Program-made: the position numbers and the translations under genes
Assembly (NCBI GenBank): GCA_038225555.1
Contig: JBBRRB010000016.1
Span: forward strand, 58,109-122,108
Length of the DNA: 64,000 nucleotides
Reading direction: 5' to 3'
Source of the DNA: JANXQZ01 sp038225555
GTDB taxonomy: Bacteria > Acidobacteriota > Terriglobia > Bryobacterales > Bryobacteraceae
In this document: one piece after another, positions 1-7,900 of the stretch
Layout of the letters: every line of letters starts with the position of its first letter
Position numbering within the stretch: the stretch's first letter is position 1
Notes under the pieces: generated by a model
Databases searched by the model: none
Seen by the model: the letters and a program-made list of their open reading frames with translations, nothing else
Told to the model about the DNA's origin: nothing

Positions 1-100
1 GGCGAAGGCGAATGCTGTTTTCTCCGCGCTTCACTTCCATCTCCGCCACTCCGCTATCGATAAAAATCTGCACTAAGTCCTTGATGTCTTCGTTGGACAC
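1..100 (-). CDS. accB: Biotin carboxyl carrier protein of acetyl-CoA carboxylase, N-terminal fragment (runs off window)
   Basis: The minus strand from a GTG at 98-100 gives 33 residues (beginning MSNEDIKDLVQIFIDSG and ending RGENSIRLR) before the window edge. The pattern of an acidic helix, then E-x-E-V-x-R-G and a basic strand, is the usual AccB N-terminus ahead of the Pro/Ala linker and biotinyl domain, which lie outside the window. The GTG overlaps the TAG stop of the upstream Xaa-Pro peptidase by one base (TAGTG), so translation is probably coupled. A peptidase-accB order is common in other phyla, which supports the call. The product would carry biotin for fatty-acid synthesis. The assignment rests on a short stretch plus context. 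Confidence 0.75.
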   Translation of the reverse strand, partial: MSNEDIKDLVQIFIDSGVAEMEVKRGENSIRLR

Positions 101-1152
101 TAGAGAAGTATTAACTCCTTGGATGTGGGTGTCAGCACTTCGCACCCGGTCTTCGTTACCAGCACGGTGTCTTCCACGCGCATGCCGCCCAGGCCTTCCA
201 CGTACGCGCCCGGCTCAATTGTAATCACCATGCCGGCCTTCAGCCGGGTACTGTCCTTCTTGCCTATCTTGGGCGCTTCGTGAATTTCCAGCCCCAGACC
301 ATGCCCGGTGGAGTGGACGAAGGCTTTCTCCAGACCGGCGGCTTTCAACACTTCCCGAGCCCGCAGGTCGATCTGACGCGTGCTCGCGCCATGGCGGACG
401 GCTGCGATGGCCGCCAGTTGCGAGTCAAGCACGCGCGCATACATGGAGCGAATTTTCCCGCTCGGCTTGCCCAGGAACAGCATGCGGGTCATGTCGCTCA
501 TGTACCCGTCCCGCGACGCGCCCATATCTATCAATAGTAGTTCATTCGCTCCCAGCTTTTGACGCGTCGGCCGGGCGTGCGGGAGTGCCGTGCGATCGCC
601 GCAGGCGACGATGGTCTCAAACGCGGTCCCGTCCGCTCCATGGCGCCGCATCTGATGATCGAGATCGGCGGCAATGTCGGATTCGGTCATGCCTTCGCGA
701 ATGCGCTTTAGCACGGCGGCAAAAGCGTCGGAATTTGTGTTTACAGATTGGCGGATGCAGGCGATTTCATCGTCAGTCTTGATCATTCGCAAAGCATCTA
801 TCACCGGACCGATGGGCTTAAGGTAATGGCCCAGCGGCAGTGCCTCGTTGATTTCCTTGTGCTCGTCGAAGGTGAGGCGCGACTCTTCAAATCCGACTCG
901 CCTGAGTTTCTTGCGCTTGATGGCCGATACAGCCGCTTCCCGAAGAGGCCTCTTGGCCACCACGATTTTGCACTGTTTGGCCTCCTGTCGCGACTGGACG
1001 CCGTAGCGGGGATCGGTGATCAGGGTCATCGAATCCGGGGTTAACAGGACCATTCCGTTGCTGCCGGTGAACCCGGTTAAGTAGCGGACATTCGCCAGCG
1101 ATGAGATAAGCAGCGCGTCGATCTTATGGCCTTTATAGTCGATCTGGATCAT
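100..1152 (-). CDS. Xaa-Pro aminopeptidase family (M24) metallopeptidase
   Basis: This 350-aa protein has the creatinase-like N-domain (about 1-125) and a pita-bread M24 catalytic domain. All five metal ligands are visible: Asp in LLIDMGA, Asp in YMSDMTR, His in STGHGLGLE, Glu in TIEPGAY and Glu in RVEDTVL. It should remove N-terminal residues ahead of proline in the cytoplasm. The open frame extends far upstream, but the start at 1152 (MIQIDYKG) matches the family N-terminus. The upstream extension is low-complexity translation of intergenic palindromes. It lies directly before accB with a one-base overlap, an arrangement also known in Firmicutes, where the gene sits near efp. Confidence 0.9.
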   Translation of the reverse strand: MIQIDYKGHKIDALLISSLANVRYLTGFTGSNGMVLLTPDSMTLITDPRYGVQSRQEAKQCKIVVAKRPLREAAVSAIKRKKLRRVGFEESRLTFDEHKEINEALPLGHYLKPIGPVIDALRMIKTDDEIACIRQSVNTNSDAFAAVLKRIREGMTESDIAADLDHQMRRHGADGTAFETIVACGDRTALPHARPTRQKLGANELLLIDMGASRDGYMSDMTRMLFLGKPSGKIRSMYARVLDSQLAAIAAVRHGASTRQIDLRAREVLKAAGLEKAFVHSTGHGLGLEIHEAPKIGKKDSTRLKAGMVITIEPGAYVEGLGGMRVEDTVLVTKTGCEVLTPTSKELILL

Positions 1153-1342
1153 GGGAGATCCAAGGCCGGCTGAAAGCAAGATTGCGCAGTGCCGCTCAGT
1201 CTGTCGGGCTTGCAATCTTGCCCGCAGCCGCCTTTTAGGCGGCTTTGTCGGGCCGCTGAAGCGTATTTGAGCCCGAAGAAAGCCGGCTGAAAGCCGGCTG
1301 CAGCCACGATTGGCTGCCCCACAAAGCAGCGAGGGCCGACAA
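1153..1342. repeat. Intergenic cluster of palindromic (REP-like) elements
   Basis: The gap between two minus-strand genes is packed with short symmetric elements. AGCCGGCTG occurs twice in tandem (1281-1289 and 1292-1300), with a related GGCCGGCTGAAAGC at 1164-1177. There is a perfect hairpin of 8-bp arms around a 3-nt loop at 1226-1244 (AGCCGCCT/AGGCGGCT). GCAAGATTGC (1176-1185) has its exact inverse GCAATCTTGC at 1212-1221. No T-tract follows the hairpins, so they look more like REP elements or mRNA 3'-end stabilisers than classical terminators. Confidence 0.6.
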
Positions 1343-2293
1343 TCATGGGACGAGGAGCAGCTTTCCCGTGGTCTTGCGCCCTTCCAGATCCAAATGCGCC
1401 TGGGCAGCCTGCGCCAGCCGATACGCCTTATGGATATGGAGCTTGAGCTTGTCTTCAGCGATCCAGCCGAGCACGTCGCTTGCACGCCATTGCAGCTCTT
1501 CCCTGGTGGCAGTATAGGCCGCAAGAGATGGCCTGGTGAGAAAAAGGGATCCCTTGGCCGCGAGCATTAGCGGGGCGAAATCAGGAACCGCTCCGCTGGC
1601 GTTGCCGAACGTCACCATCATGCCTCGGGGGCGCAGGCAATCGAGGCTCTTCAGAAAAGTCGCCTTTCCAACGGAGTCGTAAACCACATGCATGCCCTGA
1701 GCCTTGGGAGCGAAATCCTCCTGAGTGTAGACGATCACCTGGTCGGCTCCGGCGGCCTTCGCTCTCGCGGCTTTCGCTTCGTCCCCGACGGTTCCAATGA
1801 CATGCGCGCCGAGCATCTTAGCCATCTGCACCAGAAGCAGGCCGACCCCGCCCGCTGCGGCATGTATTAAGCACGAGTGACCGGCTCGCAGCGAAAAGGT
1901 GGAATGAGTCAGATAGTGAGCGGTCATGCCTTGGAGCATCGCGGCTGCGGCAGTTTTAAATTCCACGGCGTCGGGAAGCTTCACCAGTTGCCAAGCCGGC
2001 ACCAAAGCATACTCCGCGTAGGATCCTCTGGACATCGCATAAGCAACGCGGTCACCCGGCTTGACTTCGGTGACGTCGGCGCCCACCGCCTCCACGATTC
2101 CTGCGCCCTCGTTGCCGAGAACGACGGGAGGATCGGCCTTATACAGACCAGTGCGGAAGTAAATATCGATGAAGTTCACGCCGCTGGCGGCAATTTTCAC
2201 GAGCGCATGGCCAGGACCCAGCGCAGGCTTGGGCAAATCAGCGTACTTCAGGTTTTCCGGACCGCCGGGGGTCTCAACGAATACGGCTTTCAT
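1343..2293 (-). CDS. NADPH:quinone oxidoreductase / zinc-type alcohol dehydrogenase superfamily (MDR)
   Basis: This 316-aa protein has the GroES-like N-domain (MKAVFVETPGGPENL... then GNEGAGIVEAVG) and a Rossmann domain with the motif HAAAGGVGLLLVQMAK (about residue 145). The AAGGVG motif and the lack of structural zinc cysteines place it with quinone oxidoreductases of the QOR/zeta-crystallin type, which reduce quinones or enones with NADPH. The start at 2293 is chosen because MKAV is the canonical family start. Its ATG overlaps the stop of the upstream gene by four bases (ATGA), so the pair is probably co-translated. The substrate cannot be told. Confidence 0.88.
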   Translation of the reverse strand: MKAVFVETPGGPENLKYADLPKPALGPGHALVKIAASGVNFIDIYFRTGLYKADPPVVLGNEGAGIVEAVGADVTEVKPGDRVAYAMSRGSYAEYALVPAWQLVKLPDAVEFKTAAAAMLQGMTAHYLTHSTFSLRAGHSCLIHAAAGGVGLLLVQMAKMLGAHVIGTVGDEAKAARAKAAGADQVIVYTQEDFAPKAQGMHVVYDSVGKATFLKSLDCLRPRGMMVTFGNASGAVPDFAPLMLAAKGSLFLTRPSLAAYTATREELQWRASDVLGWIAEDKLKLHIHKAYRLAQAAQAHLDLEGRKTTGKLLLVP

Positions 2294-2838
2294 AGAGTGC
2301 GTAATTTTCTCCGAAGGTGAACGGTAGCTGCGAATAAGATCAGGTACAACAGGCTGACTGGAAACAGAATGAGCCGCGTTGCGGTGCGAACAGCGCCCGC
2401 GCCCGAAAGCCCCGCCCTGAACAGCAGGAAGTGCCGGATGGTGGTCCAGTGGCCGCGATCGAGCCAGAAGTAGTCGCCATTTTCGTTCAGGACGAAAACT
2501 TTGGCGGGAAGCCGGGCGGCGAGCATCCATTTCCACTTCGTCATAATCGGCTCGGCGGAACAGATGATCCCCGCGACAGTGTAGCGGTTGCTCGCGAGCT
2601 GCGCGTAGAGGCGCTTGCGCGAGACGGGGTCGGGATAGTCGCCCACGCGGTAAACTGCGCCTCGGTCGACTTTATATTTCGCCGGGGTGCCCGCGTAACA
2701 GGTTAAGAGATCGGCCGTCATGTTGGGGTGCACGTCGTAGAGCCCGTCCAGCAGGTCCTCTAGGAGTTGGCGGCTGCCGCTCTCTATGAGGAGCACGCGA
2801 GTGAAAGGGGGCACGGCTTTCGACAGGTAGTATCTCAT
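2290..2838 (-). CDS. Conserved hypothetical protein with C-terminal membrane helix
   Basis: This 182-aa protein is not recognised. The N-terminal part alternates strand and helix (FTRVLLIESGSRQLLEDLL, then TADLLTCYAG and RYTVAGIICSAE), like half of a Rossmann-type or nucleotide-sugar-binding fold. The region around residues 105-130 resembles the acceptor-handling part of lipid or sugar transferases. A hydrophobic segment near the C-terminus (LILFPVSLLYLILFAATVHL) is followed by a basic tail, so it is probably anchored to the inner face of the membrane. The start at 2838 (MRYYLSK) gives a clean N-terminus. The longer frame upstream overlaps the pentapeptide gene and is not protein-like. It is coupled to the downstream oxidoreductase by ATGA. 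Confidence 0.6.
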   Translation of the reverse strand: MRYYLSKAVPPFTRVLLIESGSRQLLEDLLDGLYDVHPNMTADLLTCYAGTPAKYKVDRGAVYRVGDYPDPVSRKRLYAQLASNRYTVAGIICSAEPIMTKWKWMLAARLPAKVFVLNENGDYFWLDRGHWTTIRHFLLFRAGLSGAGAVRTATRLILFPVSLLYLILFAATVHLRRKLRTL

Positions 2839-2869
2839 TCGCGCGGCGTACTTTTTAACGATACACGAA

Positions 2870-2887
2870 GCCGCCTGGGAAGGCGGC
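2870..2887 (-). terminator. GC hairpin between pentapeptide gene and downstream gene
   Basis: A perfect 6-bp stem GCCGCC/GGCGGC with a 6-nt loop lies 50 bases after the pentapeptide-repeat stop codon on the minus strand. The following RNA (CUUCGUGUAUCGUU) has only a weak U content, so it may be a leaky terminator or attenuator. Confidence 0.35.
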
Positions 2888-2936
2888 ACCTGATGAGAGT
2901 GCTGCTGGGTGGCAGGAGTGGGTCTGGATGTGTCCC

Positions 2937-3869
2937 TTAGCGGGACTTCTCCGCGCCGGAGAACCGATTGTAAGGCCCGTACGAACCGTTGGGTAAGATC
3001 GTAGCGGCATTTGTGCGCGCTTGCCCAAGTTGCTGAGGCGTAAGTTCGCGGACTCCTGTCAAATCCGCTCCGGAGAGGTCCGTGGCGTACAGTCGTGTGC
3101 CGCCCATCCGCGCATTCCGCAGCACCGCCCCGACCAAATCGCACCCGGACAGCAATGCCTGGCGAAAGTCTGCACCCGTCAGATCAGCACGGTAGAAGAG
3201 GGTCGACTTAAAATCGGCATGATTAAACTTTGCGGCTGGCAATTCCGCCTTTGTCAGGTCGCATTGTTTCAGCCGCGCGTAGGTAAAATTCCCATCCCTT
3301 CCCGCCGCACCATGGAAACGACAGCCCTCCAGCGTAGTCCGAAAAAATTGCGCTCCGCCCACTTGGCAGTTGGAGAAATCGCATTCGTCCAACTTCGCAT
3401 GATGCAAGCTGATTCCATTCAGCACCGCGCCCCAGAAGGTGGTCTTGCGAATGATCGACTCATGGAACCGAGCATTCTCCATGTGCGCCTTGCGAAAGCT
3501 GACGTCTTCCATGCGGGTCTCGGCCAGTTGCGCCGCCACCAGGCGTGCGAATTGGAATTGGGCTCGCTCGATTCGCGCACCAGTGAAATCGGCTCCATTC
3601 ATGAGCGCGCGCCCAAAGTCGGCGGCCTGGATCGAGGCACCGCGCAAATCCGCGAATGAAAGGTCCGCATCCAAGAGCGTAGTGCCGTCAAAGGATGCAC
3701 GCGCCAAGTTCATCCTTTGGAATTGCACTTCGTTCAGTGTGACTCCCCCCAATTCGCAGCGCCTCCCAGTCCCGTTGCCCGAGGTCCATTGCGCATGTGC
3801 GGCAAGAATATCTTCCAGCGGGCGGTTTTGAACGGTGATCTCGGATAATTGCATCGGTTCCAGTCTCAA
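2937..3869 (-). CDS. Pentapeptide-repeat protein
   Basis: This 310-aa protein is built almost entirely of A(D/N)LxX-type pentapeptides from about residue 50 to 270 (for example ADLSFADLRGASIQAADF and ADLTGADFRQALLSGCDL). These repeats fold as a right-handed quadrilateral beta-helix. Repeats in the middle (MENARFHESIIRK, LDECDFSNC) are less regular. There is no signal peptide or transmembrane helix, so it is probably cytoplasmic. Members of this family include DNA-gyrase-protecting DNA mimics and proteins of unknown role. Nothing here decides between these. A second Met five residues in (MQLSEITVQ) is an equally good start. Confidence 0.85.
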   Translation of the reverse strand: MRLEPMQLSEITVQNRPLEDILAAHAQWTSGNGTGRRCELGGVTLNEVQFQRMNLARASFDGTTLLDADLSFADLRGASIQAADFGRALMNGADFTGARIERAQFQFARLVAAQLAETRMEDVSFRKAHMENARFHESIIRKTTFWGAVLNGISLHHAKLDECDFSNCQVGGAQFFRTTLEGCRFHGAAGRDGNFTYARLKQCDLTKAELPAAKFNHADFKSTLFYRADLTGADFRQALLSGCDLVGAVLRNARMGGTRLYATDLSGADLTGVRELTPQQLGQARTNAATILPNGSYGPYNRFSGAEKSR

Positions 3870-3913
3870 ACTTCTTATCGGCGGTTTCCGCGGCTGTGAT
3901 AAGGTGGATCTGC

Positions 3914-4537
3914 ATGAAAAGGCGACTGGCCATACAATCGTTGCTCGGTTTGCCCGGAATCAGCGCCCTGCCAATGCTCGCGCAGCAAGCGCCGACCGAC
4001 AAAACGAAGCCATCATCCGTGGAGAAACTCCCGCCGGAACTGAAGCCCCCCCCGATTGACGAGTTTCCCAAGCTGGCCGTGGTTCGTCCGGATGCGGCGG
4101 TTGCGGGAGAGGCAAAATTCTTCAGCTCTTCGCAACTGGAGACGCTGCGCCATCTTGCAGGCATTCTGTTTCCCGCTAGCGCGGGCAGGCCAGGGGCGGC
4201 CGAAGCGAGCGCGCCCGAGTTCCTCGATTTCCTGATCGGCAAATCGCCCGCGACAAGGCAGAGATTGTACCGAACGGGGCTAGATAAGCTGGACAGCGAT
4301 GCGCGGCATCGTTTCGGCAAGAGCTTTCCCCACCTGACAGCAGTTGAAGCCGACTCGCTCCTTGCCGCGCTGCATCAACCCTGGAGCCATCAGGGGCCAG
4401 CCGATGAACTGGGACGTTTTCTCGAAGCGGCCAAGGAAGATCTGCTCCGCGCAACCATGAACTCGCGCGAATTTCTGGCATCCTCCGGCCAGCGGCGCGC
4501 AAGCGGACTGGGCACCTATTGGCATGCGCTGGACTAG
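3914..4537 (+). CDS. Gluconate 2-dehydrogenase subunit 3-like protein (small subunit of a GMC dehydrogenase)
   Basis: This 207-aa protein starts at MKRRLAIQSLLG, with a basic n-region and short hydrophobic stretch ending near ALPMLAQQ. It is signal-peptide-like, possibly Tat, because cofactor enzymes are exported that way. A proline-rich linker follows, then the domain typical of subunit 3: LRHLAGILFPAS, EFLDFLIGKSP and FLEAAKEDLLRAT. In this family the small subunit chaperones export of the FAD-containing GMC subunit, which is encoded 16 bases downstream. The pair therefore should form a periplasmic sugar or sugar-acid dehydrogenase. No cytochrome c subunit gene is nearby. Confidence 0.75.
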   Translation: MKRRLAIQSLLGLPGISALPMLAQQAPTDKTKPSSVEKLPPELKPPPIDEFPKLAVVRPDAAVAGEAKFFSSSQLETLRHLAGILFPASAGRPGAAEASAPEFLDFLIGKSPATRQRLYRTGLDKLDSDARHRFGKSFPHLTAVEADSLLAALHQPWSHQGPADELGRFLEAAKEDLLRATMNSREFLASSGQRRASGLGTYWHALD

Positions 4538-4552
4538 CCGGAAGCAAAGCCA

Positions 4553-6136
4553 ATGACACCAGACTACGACGTGCTCATCATCGGTTCCGGCGCTTCGGGC
4601 GGCATGGCGGCCCATACTCTAACTAAGCTCGGAGTGAGCTGCCTGATGCTGGATGCGGGCCCCTTGCTCGATTTCGAGCGGGACAAATCTCTGAAGGCCG
4701 TGTATGATCTGCCCTATCGCGGCTTTGGAGAGCCGGGGCGGTTCCCGCATGTGACTCAGGCGTCCGAGTTCGATGCCAACTTGTGGGCCGACGAGAAGCA
4801 AAACCCGTACACCTACGATCCGAAAGACCCTTATTATTGGGTGCGCATTCGCCTGATTGGGGGCAAAACATTGCGCTGGGGACGCGCTTCGTGGCGCTTG
4901 AGCGATTTTGAATTCAAAGGCAAGGACCACGACGGGCATGGCGATAACTGGCCAGTGTCTCTCAAGGATCTAGCGCCTTATTACGATCGCGTCGAGCCGA
5001 TGTTTCGTGTTTCCGGCCGCAAGGAAGGCTGGCCGCAATTGCCCGACGGGATTTTCCTGGCGGACGAGTCGCGCGACAGTCTGAGCGTGCAGCGTTTTCT
5101 GGATTCAGCTCGGAATATGCAAGTCCCCACAACCAAGCAGCGCCGATCTACTGGGAGCTTGGCAAGTTCGGTGAATCTGCTGCTTCCCGACGCGCTCATG
5201 ACGGGCAAGCTGAAAATCGTTCCCAATGCAATCGTGCGAGAAATTAGCGTCGATAAAGATACCGGGAGGGTAAACGGCGCTCACTTTGTGGATCGTTTGT
5301 CGAAGCGCGATTTTTTTGCGCCCGCCAAGGCCGTGGTGGTTGGAGCGTCGTGCCTGGAGAGCACGCGCCTATTGCTGAATTCGAAGTCGCGCCAGCACGC
5401 TAACGGTTTGGCCAATTCGAGCGGAGTTCTGGGTCACTATCTTTTCGATCAGTTCTATGTGAAGAATGTGGTCACTGCGATCGTACCTGAAGCTCGCGGC
5501 GGCAAGGGCGCGCGAAACCTGATGGGCGGAGGAGGCTACATCCCCCGTTTCCGAAATTTGGCTGACCGGGAAAAGAGCTTCGTTCGCGGCTATGCGTACG
5601 ATTTCGGCAGCGGCGGAACGCCCTCGGCAAAATACATTCCGATGTATGGAGAGGCTCTGCTGAAGGAGCTGGCTGAATTGCAGAATACTGCCTTCAGCTT
5701 AACGACGATGGGCGAAACGCTGCCTCGCTTCGAGCATCACGCCCGCATCAATCCGAGCGTAAAAGATGAATGGGGAATTCCGTCCCTGCACATTACCCAG
5801 CGCTACACGGACAACGAATACGCGATGGCGAAGGACTCGATGAACGTGGCTGAGGAGTTATGCAAGGGGGCCGGATTCGAGGTGCTTTCCAAGCATTTCG
5901 AAATGGTGCCGCCAGGCGAGAGCATCCATGAACTGGGCACTTGCCGCATGGGCGCGGATCCGAAAGCTTCAGTGCTGAACGCCTTTAATCAAACCCATGA
6001 CATCAAGAACTTGTTTGTGATGGATGGGAGTTCGTTCGTTTCAGGCGGCTCGCAAAACCCGACGCTGACGATTCTGGCCCTATCCATGCGGGCATCGGAG
6101 TATTTGGCGGAAGGGATGCGGAAGGGTGAGATCTAG
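4553..6136 (+). CDS. GMC-family FAD-dependent oxidoreductase (gluconate/sugar dehydrogenase large subunit type)
   Basis: This 527-aa protein has an N-terminal FAD-binding dinucleotide fold (YDVLIIGSGASGGMAAHTL, residues 5-23), a second FAD loop GGKTLRWGRAS (about 104-114) and a GMC C-domain ending in MDGSSFVSGGSQNPTLTI. The latter carries the family's C-terminal substrate and FAD contacts. The HELGTCRMG motif about 70 residues before the C-terminus is characteristic of bacterial gluconate, fructose and 2-keto-gluconate dehydrogenases. It has no signal peptide, in keeping with export as a complex with the small subunit upstream. The substrate is not determinable from sequence reading. Confidence 0.88.
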   Translation: MTPDYDVLIIGSGASGGMAAHTLTKLGVSCLMLDAGPLLDFERDKSLKAVYDLPYRGFGEPGRFPHVTQASEFDANLWADEKQNPYTYDPKDPYYWVRIRLIGGKTLRWGRASWRLSDFEFKGKDHDGHGDNWPVSLKDLAPYYDRVEPMFRVSGRKEGWPQLPDGIFLADESRDSLSVQRFLDSARNMQVPTTKQRRSTGSLASSVNLLLPDALMTGKLKIVPNAIVREISVDKDTGRVNGAHFVDRLSKRDFFAPAKAVVVGASCLESTRLLLNSKSRQHANGLANSSGVLGHYLFDQFYVKNVVTAIVPEARGGKGARNLMGGGGYIPRFRNLADREKSFVRGYAYDFGSGGTPSAKYIPMYGEALLKELAELQNTAFSLTTMGETLPRFEHHARINPSVKDEWGIPSLHITQRYTDNEYAMAKDSMNVAEELCKGAGFEVLSKHFEMVPPGESIHELGTCRMGADPKASVLNAFNQTHDIKNLFVMDGSSFVSGGSQNPTLTILALSMRASEYLAEGMRKGEI

Positions 6137-6152
6137 CGGCTAAATGCAATCA

Positions 6153-6168
6153 CCATCGTGTACGATGG
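6153..6168. promoter_or_regulatory. Palindrome just upstream of methyltransferase gene
   Basis: CCATCGT and ACGATGG form perfect 7-bp inverted arms with a 2-nt centre, ending 7 bases before the ATG at 6176. The placement would suit an operator or a small hairpin over the ribosome site. No recognisable Shine-Dalgarno lies between it and the start. Confidence 0.35.
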
Positions 6169-6175
6169 GTAGCTT

Positions 6176-7198
6176 ATGAGCGCAGGAGTTCCACCCGTCC
6201 ACGAACCCAATCCCGGGCTGATTTTTGAAAGCATCAACGCGTACCAGCGATCAGCGGCGTTGAAAGCCGCGATTGAGCTCGACGTCTTCACTGAAATCGC
6301 TCGCGGAAATCGCACTGCGCCCGCGATTGCCAATGCGACTTCCGCATCCATTCGGGGGATCCGAATTCTTTGCGACTACCTCGTGATCAGCGGCTTTCTC
6401 TTGAAAGAGGGCGACCAATACTCGTTAACCGCCGATTCCGCCATGTTCCTGGACCGGAACTCGCCAGCATACTTCGGCAGCGCCGCACACTTTCTTCTCG
6501 ATCCACGCCTGATCGCTCCGTTTCTCAATCTGCCTGACATTGTTCGGGCGGGTACAACCTCGCTTCCCGGCGAGGGAACGGTCAGTCACGATAATCCAAT
6601 CTGGGTGGATTTCGCGAAGCATATGGCGCCCATGCTTTTCGGCACTGCCAAAGAGATTGCAGATCTGGTCGCGGGCGACGAAGAGATTCGAGTGTTGGAC
6701 ATTGCAGCGGGACACGGTCTGTTCGGCATCATGGTCGCAAAGCAAAATTCGAAGGCCCAGGTCACGGCTCTCGACTGGCCCAATGTGTTGGCTGTAGCTA
6801 GCGAGAACGCGGAAAAGTTTGGCGTGGCTCCTCGTTACGCAACGCTGGCGGGCGATGCGTTCCAGGCGGAGTATGGGGGACCTTACGATTTAATCCTGGT
6901 GACCAATTTTTTCCATCATTTCGATACGTCGACCTGCGAGAAGCTGATGCGGAAAATTCTGGCGGCGATCGCTCCCGGCGGCCGTTGCGTGACGCTAGAG
7001 TTCGTTCCAAATGACGACCGCGTGTCGCCGCCCGTCGCAGCGGCATTCGCAATGATGATGCTGGGGACAACACCGGCCGGGGACGCATACACGTTCGCTG
7101 ATTATGAAACCATGTTCCGGAGCGCGGGCTATGCGTCTTCCGCACTGCACGTGCTGAAAATGGGGGCCGAAGCCGTAATTGTTAGCAGAAAGGCGTAG
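6176..7198 (+). CDS. Class I SAM-dependent methyltransferase with N-terminal dimerisation (winged-helix) domain
   Basis: In this 340-aa protein the N-terminal 95 residues form the helical dimerisation/wHTH domain of O-methyltransferase 2-type enzymes (ALKAAIELDVFTEIA, then LCDYLVISGFLLKEGDQYSLT). The SAM domain follows with motif I VLDIAAGHGLFGIMVAK (about 173-189), an acidic loop ALDWPNV and motif post-I around LVTNFFHHFD. The closest well-known relatives methylate hydroxyls of quinones, phenolics or polyketides. It is monocistronic, preceded by a short palindrome, and converges on the next gene. Confidence 0.85.
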   Translation: MSAGVPPVHEPNPGLIFESINAYQRSAALKAAIELDVFTEIARGNRTAPAIANATSASIRGIRILCDYLVISGFLLKEGDQYSLTADSAMFLDRNSPAYFGSAAHFLLDPRLIAPFLNLPDIVRAGTTSLPGEGTVSHDNPIWVDFAKHMAPMLFGTAKEIADLVAGDEEIRVLDIAAGHGLFGIMVAKQNSKAQVTALDWPNVLAVASENAEKFGVAPRYATLAGDAFQAEYGGPYDLILVTNFFHHFDTSTCEKLMRKILAAIAPGGRCVTLEFVPNDDRVSPPVAAAFAMMMLGTTPAGDAYTFADYETMFRSAGYASSALHVLKMGAEAVIVSRKA

Positions 7199-7223
7199 CG
7201 CCGAGCAGCGGCCAGCTCAGCGC
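7198..7223. terminator. Hairpin between convergent genes
   Basis: GCGCCGAGC (7198-7206) faces GCTCAGCGC (7215-7223) with one mismatch and an 8-nt loop. It spans the ends of two convergent genes and could stop transcription from both sides, although no T-tract is present. Confidence 0.4.
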
Positions 7224-7894
7224 CTGACGATGACTTCCCGCAGGTGGTCTCGCGTGAGGAAAAACTTGACCGAATTGAATTCGTGGAACAGCTTTTCGAG
7301 GCTGCGGTTATTAAAAAACTGAGCAGGCTTTCTGTTCGTGCGGGCCGAGAGCGATAGAGTTTTCGCATCCAGGATTTTGTACGAGTAGATGGGAACTGTT
7401 TGGGCTTTCTCTTCGGCATGAAAGAAAGCGAGCAAGTAGGCGGAAGAGCGGAGAACGTAGCGCAATCGCTCGATAGTCATTTGCAAGAGCGGAGGAGCGA
7501 GAAACTGAAGGTTATCCCAGACGAGCGCTCCGTCGAAATGGGCAGGCGGGAAATCCAACGTTTGAGCAAGGAAATGATTGGCCCGCTGCGGATCCGCTTG
7601 GTTCGCCAACGCATCGCTTCCGGTGCCGAACGAATCGTCCAGCGTGCGAAGGATGTCGTCCGAATAAATGCGGTGTCCGAGATCCGTGATGTAGCCGATG
7701 TTTGCTTGGCTCGCTCCAGCCAGATCCAGAAGCCGCAGGCTGTGCTGGCCCTGGATCGATGTGAAAAATTGATCAAGCCCGTTGCTCACCCGAGTAGTGA
7801 CGTCGGAACTCGCCGATTTCGACGAGGGATGCGGGGACACATTCTTAGAGTCGGATCTCCAACGATCTAGCAAGGTCCCCCCATACTTTGTCAA
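7217..7894 (-). CDS. Methyltransferase-like protein, probably SAM-fold
   Basis: This 225-aa protein begins with a disordered Ser/Lys-rich stretch (about 1-45). A core follows with LRLLDLAGASQANIGYI (about 53-69) in the place of methyltransferase motif I, an acidic position IYSDDILRTL, and FDGALVWDNLQFLAPPLL in the place of motif IV. The glycine pattern of motif I is weakened (DLAGAS rather than DxGxGxG), so catalytic activity is uncertain. It may be a structural relative. It lies 6 bases upstream of the bactofilin stop on the same strand order, so the bactofilin transcript probably continues into it. Confidence 0.55.
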   Translation of the reverse strand: MTKYGGTLLDRWRSDSKNVSPHPSSKSASSDVTTRVSNGLDQFFTSIQGQHSLRLLDLAGASQANIGYITDLGHRIYSDDILRTLDDSFGTGSDALANQADPQRANHFLAQTLDFPPAHFDGALVWDNLQFLAPPLLQMTIERLRYVLRSSAYLLAFFHAEEKAQTVPIYSYKILDAKTLSLSARTNRKPAQFFNNRSLEKLFHEFNSVKFFLTRDHLREVIVRR

Positions 7895-7900
7895 TCCGAT

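Noticed and set aside
1153..1524. Extended N-terminus of the Xaa-Pro peptidase frame (124 extra residues)
   Set aside because: Arg/Ser-rich translation of intergenic palindromes and of the antisense of the quinone oxidoreductase. The family N-terminus is at 1152.
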